Source: an uncultured Clostridia bacterium
GTDB lineage: Bacteria > Bacillota > Clostridia > Christensenellales > UBA1242
DNA length: 32,135 bases
Assembly (NCBI GenBank): GCA_947628205.1
Contig: CANQYX010000012.1
Span: forward strand, 1-32,135
Direction: 5' to 3'
Positions within the stretch are counted from its first letter, which is position 1; each line of letters opens with the position of its first letter. Below, piece after piece: positions 25,821 to 32,135 of this stretch. Below the pieces are notes generated by a model. That model did no database searches. It saw only the letters and a program-made list of their open reading frames with translations, and was not told the origin of the DNA. Both the position numbers and the translations under genes were made by a program.

Positions 25821-28143
25821 AGTTCTTTTAATTGGCAACCCAAATGTGGGTAAATCCACATTATTTAATAGTTTAACAAAATCGCACGAACACACGGGTA
25901 ATTTTCACGGAGTAACGGTTGAGGAAAAGCGCAAGCGTATAACCTTTGACGGCGAACAATATGAGTTTGTGGATTTGCCCGGGCTTTATTCGTTAAACAC
26001 TTTTTCTTTTGAAGAAGAGGTAAGCAAAAACATAATTTTAAAAGAGCAAAATTCAACCAAAATTTTGCTTGCCGATGCCAACTCGTTAAAACGAAATTTA
26101 TATTTATCCTTGCAAATGAGCGAGTTAAATTTAAACTACAAAATTTTAATAAATAATTACGATTATTTTTTGCACAATGGTGGCAAAATTAATGTTGAAA
26201 TTTTGCAACAAAAATTGGGTGTTAAAGTTGAAATTATAAACGCAAAAAAAATAAAGTTAAACAAAGAATTATTAAAAATATATGTTGACAACTCAACTAA
26301 AATTAGCACTAATCAAATTATATTAAATAATAATTTAGTTGACAACTCAACTAAAATTTTTGAAAACGGACAAGCTGAAAATCTGCAAAAAAATTTTAAA
26401 AATTTAAAAAACGAGTTAAAATTTGCAAAAAATTTGCAAAATTTAAGCGAAAATTCAAAATTTTTTAAAAATTTTTCTAAAAATAATATAAATTATGAAA
26501 CAAAACAAAATGAAAATTTTATAAATAAAAACAACAATTTAAAAAATAATTTTAATTTTTTTGGAAATGAGAATTCCAATAAAAACAATAATGCAAAAAA
26601 TTTTCCCTATTTAAATAAATTTATTGATATTGTTAAATTAAAATTTAATTTGGCAGACGAGCAAATTATTTTTGCATTTAATGGTGAATTTAAAAATTTA
26701 ACAGATGAACAAATTAAATTTATCCGTTCACTTTATCCACAAATTATTAAGGCGAGATATAAATTTTTAGATAACATTTTATCCGATTGCATGAGTGTTA
26801 AAAAAGATTTTGTTTATGGTTCGTCGCGCGCGGACAAGTTGTTATTAAACCCGCTTTTTATGTTTGCCGCGTTTTTGCTGTTTTTCTTTGCTAGCATTTA
26901 TGTAATATTTTTTGGGCTTGGGCCATTAATTAGCGATTTTTTAATTGCAGTTTTTAACGCAATAATTGCCAAGCCAATTATGAATTTGTTGTATTTAACA
27001 ACCAGCAATGTTTGGCTTATTGAATTTTTTTCGGGCGGGGTGTTCAACTCGTTTACAACTGTGCTTGCCTTTTTGCCGCAAGTGTGTTTGCTGTTTGTGT
27101 TTTTGTGTATTTTAGAGGATAGCGGAATAATTTCGCGCATGGCGTATGTGTTTGACGATTTCCTAAACAAATTTGGCTTAAATGGTAAAGCGGTTTACAT
27201 CATTTTGATGGGGCTAGGGTGCAACACAATGTCCACTTTAGCCTCGCGCAACACAAGCAACAAAAATTTAAAAATTAAAACCGCACTTGTAAACCCATAC
27301 ATCAGTTGCATGGCGCGCTTGCCCGTGTTTGTTATTGTTGCCAGCGCATTTTTTGGAAAGTTGACTTATTTCGTTATTGTTGGCCTATATCTGCTTGGCT
27401 TAATTGTTGCGCTTGTTATGGCATATATTTTAAACAAAACCATTTTGAAAAACACAGACAACAGTTTGTTGTTGGAATTTCCGCCAATTCGCAATTTGGA
27501 TATAAAGCACATTTATCAAGTTGGCAAAACAAATGCAATTGATTTTACAAAGCGCCTGTTTGGCGTGGTGCTAAGCGTGGGCGTTATTGTTTGGATACTT
27601 TCGCACACGACATTTAGTTTTGCCTACACCCAAATTATGACGGACAGCATATTGTTTTTCTTTGCCGACAAAATTGCCTTTTTGTTTGCACCAATCGGGC
27701 TAAACAGTGCGGGCATTGTGTGCGCACTCATAGTTGGCATTATGGCAAAAGAACTTATTGTTTCCACGCTTTCAATTAGCAATAATGTAAGTTCAACAAG
27801 TGTGCTAATTGCAAGTTTAACGCTCGCATCAAGCGTTGTAAATTTTAGCCGCGCCAGCGCAGTTTCGTTTTTAATTTTTAGTTTGCTTTACTGCCCATGC
27901 ATTTCCAATTTGGCAGTGCTAAAAAAAGAGGTTGGCACATATTATATGTGGTTTGCCATAATCAGCCAACTAACCACCGCATATTTGTTAAGTTTTGTTG
28001 CCTTCCAAGGCATGACGCACGGCATAATTTTCCCATTTGTAGCAATAGCAGTGGCAGTAATCATCTTAATTTCTGCCATTTACATAATAAAAAAAGTTAA
28101 GCATCCAAAATGCTTAACTTGCAAAAAATGCAAACGGGGTTGA
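25813..28143 (+). CDS. feoB: ferrous iron transport protein B with Asn/Lys-rich insertion
   Basis: GNPNVGKST, DLPGLYSL, Gate-type TM domains; insertion about 26290-26620. Confidence 0.93.
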   Translation: MHKVLLIGNPNVGKSTLFNSLTKSHEHTGNFHGVTVEEKRKRITFDGEQYEFVDLPGLYSLNTFSFEEEVSKNIILKEQNSTKILLADANSLKRNLYLSLQMSELNLNYKILINNYDYFLHNGGKINVEILQQKLGVKVEIINAKKIKLNKELLKIYVDNSTKISTNQIILNNNLVDNSTKIFENGQAENLQKNFKNLKNELKFAKNLQNLSENSKFFKNFSKNNINYETKQNENFINKNNNLKNNFNFFGNENSNKNNNAKNFPYLNKFIDIVKLKFNLADEQIIFAFNGEFKNLTDEQIKFIRSLYPQIIKARYKFLDNILSDCMSVKKDFVYGSSRADKLLLNPLFMFAAFLLFFFASIYVIFFGLGPLISDFLIAVFNAIIAKPIMNLLYLTTSNVWLIEFFSGGVFNSFTTVLAFLPQVCLLFVFLCILEDSGIISRMAYVFDDFLNKFGLNGKAVYIILMGLGCNTMSTLASRNTSNKNLKIKTALVNPYISCMARLPVFVIVASAFFGKLTYFVIVGLYLLGLIVALVMAYILNKTILKNTDNSLLLEFPPIRNLDIKHIYQVGKTNAIDFTKRLFGVVLSVGVIVWILSHTTFSFAYTQIMTDSILFFFADKIAFLFAPIGLNSAGIVCALIVGIMAKELIVSTLSISNNVSSTSVLIASLTLASSVVNFSRASAVSFLIFSLLYCPCISNLAVLKKEVGTYYMWFAIISQLTTAYLLSFVAFQGMTHGIIFPFVAIAVAVIILISAIYIIKKVKHPKCLTCKKCKRG

Positions 28144-28148
28144 GTGGG

Positions 28149-28436
28149 CTATGCACCCAAATTGTAAAAATTAGTTACTAATTTGCTAAGTTTATTTTTT
28201 AATCCTTTAACTTTGCTTAGCATTTCGCGCTTTTTGTTTCCGTCTAACAAATCTTTAAAACTTTGGCCGATATCGTTTAACTCGTCGGACATTTCCTCAA
28301 GGCTATACACATATTCATCCGCGCCGATATTGCCGTTGTCATAGTTGTCAATAACGTCGTCAGCACGTTTTTCAAGCGCGTAGAACCTATCCAACTCAGT
28401 GTTAATATCAAATTGACCTAATTCTTCTTCAAACAT
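28149..28436 (-). CDS. hypothetical acidic helical protein
   Basis: ATG at 28436 has GGAGG upstream; ORF-track start at 28484 less likely. Confidence 0.6.
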   Translation of the reverse strand: MFEEELGQFDINTELDRFYALEKRADDVIDNYDNGNIGADEYVYSLEEMSDELNDIGQSFKDLLDGNKKREMLSKVKGLKNKLSKLVTNFYNLGA

Positions 28437-28519
28437 TTTTGCCTCCGCTAGTAATATAGCACACAAAAGGGCGGATGTCAACATTCATTTAAGAATTTAT
28501 CAAATAATCACTAATTTTA

Positions 28520-28548
28520 TTGAAAATAAAACAAATTTGTGTTAAAAT
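28520..28548 (+). promoter_or_regulatory. promoter TTGAAA-N17-TAAAAT, start codon 6 nt after the -10
   Basis: -35 28520-28525, -10 28543-28548, ATG 28555. Confidence 0.65.
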
Positions 28549-28554
28549 AGATTT

Positions 28555-29874
28555 ATGAGTAGAGTTCCATTAGTGGCAATTGTGGGAAAGCCGAATGTGG
28601 GCAAATCCACCTTTTTTAACAAAATTGCCGGCAGCAAAATTAGCATTGTGGAGGATATCCCCGGGGTAACGCGGGATAGAATTTTTGCCAACGCCGAGTG
28701 GTGCGGCTTCAACTTCCAAATTGTGGACACTGGCGGGCTTGATTTTAACAAAGCGGACGAAATTAACAATCGCATAATAGAGCAGGCAAATTTGGCAATC
28801 GACCTTGCCGATGTTATTGTGCTTTTTGTGGACGGGAAAACTGGCCTAACGCATGACGACCTTGAAGTTGCAAATCATTTACGTAAAGCCAAAGCGCCAA
28901 AAATTGTTGCGGTAAATAAGTTGGATAATTATGAGCTGGAAAAAACCTATGAGTTTTACGAGTTAGGTTTGGGCGACCCAATTGCCATTTCAGCCGAGCA
29001 GGGCAAGGGCATTGGAGATTTGCTTGATGAAATTGTTAAACACCTTAAAAAAGTTGACCATTCGGCAGACGAAAATGTGGTTAAAATTGCGCTTGTTGGC
29101 AAGCCAAATGCGGGCAAATCTAGCATAACAAATCGTCTGTTAGGTGAGGAGCGCATGGTGGTGAGTTCGGTTGCCGGCACAACGCGCGATGCAATTGACA
29201 GCCCGTTTAGGTGGAACAATAAGGATTATAGTTTGATAGACACGGCCGGCCTTAGGCGCAAATCCAAAATAGAGCCGGACAGCATAGAGCGATACAGCGT
29301 CATCCGCAGCCTTAACGCAATTGAGCGTTGTGATGTGGCGGTTTTGGTTATTGATGCAAGCGAGGGCATAACCGAGCAAGACGTTAAAATTGCCGGCCTT
29401 ATTCACGAGCAATTTAAGCCAAGCGTGATTGTTGTGAATAAGTGGGATTTAATTGCTGAAAGCGAGGCACAGCGCAAGGCATTTGAAAAGCAGTTTGAGC
29501 AAGATTTAGCGTTTATGCGCTATTATGTAACGTTATATGTTAGCGCGGAAAGCGGCAAAAATCTTGCCAAAATTATGCAAGCGGTGGATGAGGTTTATGC
29601 AAACGCCAAGCGTGAAATTTCAATGTCGCTATTCAACAATGTGCTAACCAACGCAATTAGCGCAAGCGAGCCACCCGCAAAAAATGGCAAAAAAATAAAA
29701 ATCATTTTTGGCAAGCAGGTGGCAACCTGTCCGCCAACCTTCAATATATATTGCAATCATGCCGAACTTATTGAAAACTCTTATGCGCGCTACATTGAAA
29801 ACAACCTTCGCCGCGCGTTCGATTTTAAAGGCACACCAATAAAGGTACAATTCAAAAATAAGGGTGAGGACTAA
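28555..29874 (+). CDS. der: ribosome biogenesis GTPase Der (EngA)
   Basis: two GTPase domains (GKPNVGKST, GKPNAGKSS), KH-like C-terminus. Confidence 0.97.
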   Translation: MSRVPLVAIVGKPNVGKSTFFNKIAGSKISIVEDIPGVTRDRIFANAEWCGFNFQIVDTGGLDFNKADEINNRIIEQANLAIDLADVIVLFVDGKTGLTHDDLEVANHLRKAKAPKIVAVNKLDNYELEKTYEFYELGLGDPIAISAEQGKGIGDLLDEIVKHLKKVDHSADENVVKIALVGKPNAGKSSITNRLLGEERMVVSSVAGTTRDAIDSPFRWNNKDYSLIDTAGLRRKSKIEPDSIERYSVIRSLNAIERCDVAVLVIDASEGITEQDVKIAGLIHEQFKPSVIVVNKWDLIAESEAQRKAFEKQFEQDLAFMRYYVTLYVSAESGKNLAKIMQAVDEVYANAKREISMSLFNNVLTNAISASEPPAKNGKKIKIIFGKQVATCPPTFNIYCNHAELIENSYARYIENNLRRAFDFKGTPIKVQFKNKGED

Positions 29875-29917
29875 CATTTTGCTTGCTTTAAAAACATAAA
29901 AGCAGTAAAATTAAAAT

Positions 29918-30598
29918 ATGACAAAGAAAAATTTAGCATATATTTTAAATGCTGCCTTCCTAATTTTAATTATGGTTGGCGATGCATTTTACATCGCGTT
30001 TGATAAAACATGGGTTAAAGGTTTAACAAGCGCGCTTTTTGTTGCGTTGGGCGCAATAAATTTGTTTTTTGTGTTTAACAAAACGGGCAAGAAAAAGTTT
30101 GCAATAATTTTGCTAATCGGTCTGTTTTTCGCCATGTTGGGCGACATTTTGCTTGAATTTGTGTTTATTGCCGGTGCAGGATTTTTTGCCTTGGGGCATG
30201 TGTTTTTCTTTGCATCCTATTGCTTTTTAATTGAGCTAAATTGGAAGGATTTTATTTATGGGCTAATAATTTTTATCCCGTCCGTGCTGCTTATAACGCT
30301 TGCGCCAATTTTTAATTTTGATGGCATTTTAATGGAAATTGTGTGCGTAGTTTACGCGCTTATAATTTCGCTTATGGTGGGCAAGGCAGTTTCAAATTTC
30401 GTTCAGCAAAAATCGGTGTTGAATTTAATAATTTTAATTGGCAGCGCACTTTTCTTTTTCAGCGATTTAATGCTGCTTCTTAACAAATTTTATTCATACT
30501 CAATTGTAACAAGTTTGCTTTGCCTTCTAACATACTATCCGGCCGAATTTTTGCTTGCAAACTCGATATTGCACGCGCAACAAAAGGATAAGGAATAG
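29918..30598 (+). CDS. YhhN/lysoplasmalogenase-like membrane protein
   Basis: multi-TM with 'LGDILLEF...AGAGFFALGHVFFFASYC' pattern. Confidence 0.7.
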   Translation: MTKKNLAYILNAAFLILIMVGDAFYIAFDKTWVKGLTSALFVALGAINLFFVFNKTGKKKFAIILLIGLFFAMLGDILLEFVFIAGAGFFALGHVFFFASYCFLIELNWKDFIYGLIIFIPSVLLITLAPIFNFDGILMEIVCVVYALIISLMVGKAVSNFVQQKSVLNLIILIGSALFFFSDLMLLLNKFYSYSIVTSLLCLLTYYPAEFLLANSILHAQQKDKE

Positions 30599-30668
30599 TA
30601 AATATATATTATACATAAGTAAATCATTAGTAAATATAAATAAATTTTTATAAAAAATAAAAAAACAC

Positions 30669-30697
30669 TTGACAAATAAAAATTTGTGTGCTAGAAT
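30669..30697 (+). promoter_or_regulatory. promoter TTGACA-N17-TAGAAT for infC
   Basis: -35 30669-30674, -10 30692-30697, extended TGTGC. Confidence 0.75.
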
Positions 30698-30703
30698 ACA
30701 AAC

Positions 30704-30822
30704 ATAAAGTAGGAGTAACCACTTCTCACCTTGAAGCAGAACGCGACAATGGTAATATGCAAAAAATTCATAATTGTTTATTTTGTATATAGGTGGGCGC
30801 TACTTAAAGTTGCCCATTTTTT
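30704..30822 (+). ncRNA. L20-type (infC operon) leader with attenuator
   Basis: antiterminator CTCACCT (30725-30731) / AGGTGGG (30791-30797) overlaps terminator TGGGC...GCCCATTTTTT (30794-30822); sits upstream of infC-rpmI-rplT. Confidence 0.7.
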
Positions 30823-30852
30823 AATGGGGGACGGAATTAATTTGGAGGGAAA

Positions 30853-31365
30853 TTGAAAGAATCACTTAAAAACGAGCAAATTGTTTTACCAGAAGTGCGC
30901 CTAATTGGCGCAAATAACGAGCAGTTGGGCTTAATGTCCAGTGCCAAAGCGCTAGAAGTTGCCAAACAGCATGATTTAGACCTTGTTCTAATAGCACCCG
31001 AGGCAAAGCCACCAGTGTGCCGAATTATGGACTATGGCAAATATAGGTTTGACGAACTTAAAAAACTTAAGGACCAAAAAAAGAACCAAAAAGTTCAAAA
31101 AGTTCAAGAAATGCGCCTGTCCATGACAATTAGCGATCACGATTTGGACTATAAGGCAAAGCAAGTTTGCAAATTTTTAACTGACGGCAGCAAAGTTAAG
31201 GTTAGCATCCTTATGCGTGGCAGAATTCAAGTTCGCCCACAACTTGGTGTTGACATTATGAACAAGTTTGCAGAAATGTGCAAATCGGCTGGCTCAATTG
31301 AAAAGCCCGCTCAAATTAATGGCCGAAACATCTTTATGTTTTTAGCACCACTAGCGAAAAAGTAA
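30853..31365 (+). CDS. infC: translation initiation factor IF-3, TTG start
   Basis: [34 protein letters not shown] upstream of TTG. Confidence 0.95.
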   Translation: MKESLKNEQIVLPEVRLIGANNEQLGLMSSAKALEVAKQHDLDLVLIAPEAKPPVCRIMDYGKYRFDELKKLKDQKKNQKVQKVQEMRLSMTISDHDLDYKAKQVCKFLTDGSKVKVSILMRGRIQVRPQLGVDIMNKFAEMCKSAGSIEKPAQINGRNIFMFLAPLAKK

Positions 31366-31380
31366 TTCTTACTTAAAAGG

Positions 31381-31441
31381 AAAATCTGTTAGCGAGTTGC
31401 CAGATTTTCACAATTCGGTTGTTAATAAATTTAAGCAACTC
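31381..31441 (+). promoter_or_regulatory. predicted H-type pseudoknot upstream of rpmI
   Basis: S1 AAAATCTG/CAGATTTT (31381-31388/31401-31408), S2 GAGTTGC/GCAACTC (31394-31400/31435-31441). Confidence 0.6.
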
Positions 31442-31459
31442 ATTAAAAGGAGAAAGAGT

Positions 31460-31648
31460 ATGCCAAAAATCAAAACACGCAGAGCAGTTGCAAAACGTTT
31501 TAAAGAAACGGGCAACGGCAAAATCAAAATGATGCACGATGGCAAAGGGCACATTTTAACAAAAAAATCTAAAAACAGAAAACGCAGGTTAAGAAAAACC
31601 GGTTATGTTTCCAAACAGTTTGAAAAGAACTATAAGGAAATGATGTAG
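31460..31648 (+). CDS. rpmI: 50S ribosomal protein L35
   Basis: [31 protein letters not shown] upstream; start at 31460 rather than 31397. Confidence 0.95.
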   Translation: MPKIKTRRAVAKRFKETGNGKIKMMHDGKGHILTKKSKNRKRRLRKTGYVSKQFEKNYKEMM

Positions 31649-31658
31649 GAGGGCAAAA

Positions 31659-32009
31659 ATGAGAGTTAAACGTTCAGTTAATGCAGTTAAAAAACGCCGC
31701 GCCGTTTTAAAACAAGCCAAAGGGTATAGGGGCGCCAAGTCAAAGCTATACAGAGTTGCGCGCGAAGCAGTTATGAAATCTGGTCAATATGCTTATGTTG
31801 GCAGAAAACTTAAAAAGCGCGATATGCGCTCACTTTGGATAACCCGTATCAACGCCGGTTGCCGAGAAAATGGCATTTCATACAGCGTTTTTGTTAACGG
31901 CCTTAAAAAAGCTGGGGTGGATTTAAACCGCAAAGTGCTTGCAGATTTAGCCGCAACAGATAAAGCCGCTTTTGCAAAACTTGTTGAAACTGCCAAAAAA
32001 GCAAAATAA
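31659..32009 (+). CDS. rplT: 50S ribosomal protein L20
   Basis: [31 protein letters not shown]. Confidence 0.97.
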   Translation: MRVKRSVNAVKKRRAVLKQAKGYRGAKSKLYRVAREAVMKSGQYAYVGRKLKKRDMRSLWITRINAGCRENGISYSVFVNGLKKAGVDLNRKVLADLAATDKAAFAKLVETAKKAK

Positions 32010-32014
32010 TCAAC

Positions 32015-32040
32015 TAAAAACTGCCTTATGGCAGTTTTTT
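32015..32040 (+). terminator. rho-independent terminator
   Basis: AAAAACTGCC-TTAT-GGCAGTTTTTT. Confidence 0.85.
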
Positions 32041-32058
32041 CTGCCCAAATGACTCTCC

Positions 32059-32123
32059 GTCATTCTGAGCATTCGGGGTCCCCGCAAGAACTTTGTTCGC
32101 AGTGGGGCATTAGCGAAGAATCT
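32059..32123 (+). repeat. dispersed REP-like element, long form
   Basis: near-identical to 101-167. Confidence 0.85.
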
Positions 32124-32135
32124 AGATGTTTCGAC

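Noticed and set aside
26284-26361. Intragenic promoters from the two TTGACA copies in feoB
   Set aside because: No acceptable -10 hexamer at 16-18 nt spacing downstream of either copy.

Overview
This 32.1 kb window looks like chromosome from a low-GC, Firmicutes/Clostridia-like bacterium (lineage is inferred from gene content, not proven). I see no transposase, phage genes, CRISPR array, rRNA or clear tRNA. From left to right it contains: dispersed REP-like repeats; a BspA-type leucine-rich-repeat surface protein; a NitT/TauT-type ABC importer on the minus strand; small membrane proteins and a methyltransferase; a YtxC-like protein, ThrRS and a DUF402 protein; an alcohol/aldehyde dehydrogenase pair; a SHOCT membrane protein; a Veg-like protein; a MarR regulator with an ABC exporter; an M16 peptidase; RNase J; a TrmR-like O-methyltransferase and a U32 peptidase; a diacylglycerol kinase; FeoA/FeoB; the GTPase Der; a YhhN-like protein; and infC-rpmI-rplT. 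The most interesting signals are regulatory. (i) A 10-G homopolymer fills most of the -35/-10 spacer of the BspA-like gene, a probable slippage (phase-variation) switch. (ii) An H-type pseudoknot is predicted immediately upstream of the rpmI ribosome-binding site, alongside an L20-type attenuator leader upstream of infC. (iii) RNase J has a long leader with a near-perfect 17-bp hairpin. (iv) Several promoters place the start codon only 6-9 nt after the -10 box, suggesting leaderless mRNAs. (v) A 20-nt MarR promoter/operator sequence recurs inside a low-complexity Asn/Lys-rich insertion in feoB. (vi) A nested REP-like repeat occurs near both ends of the window. All structures were found by eye and nothing was computed or searched.
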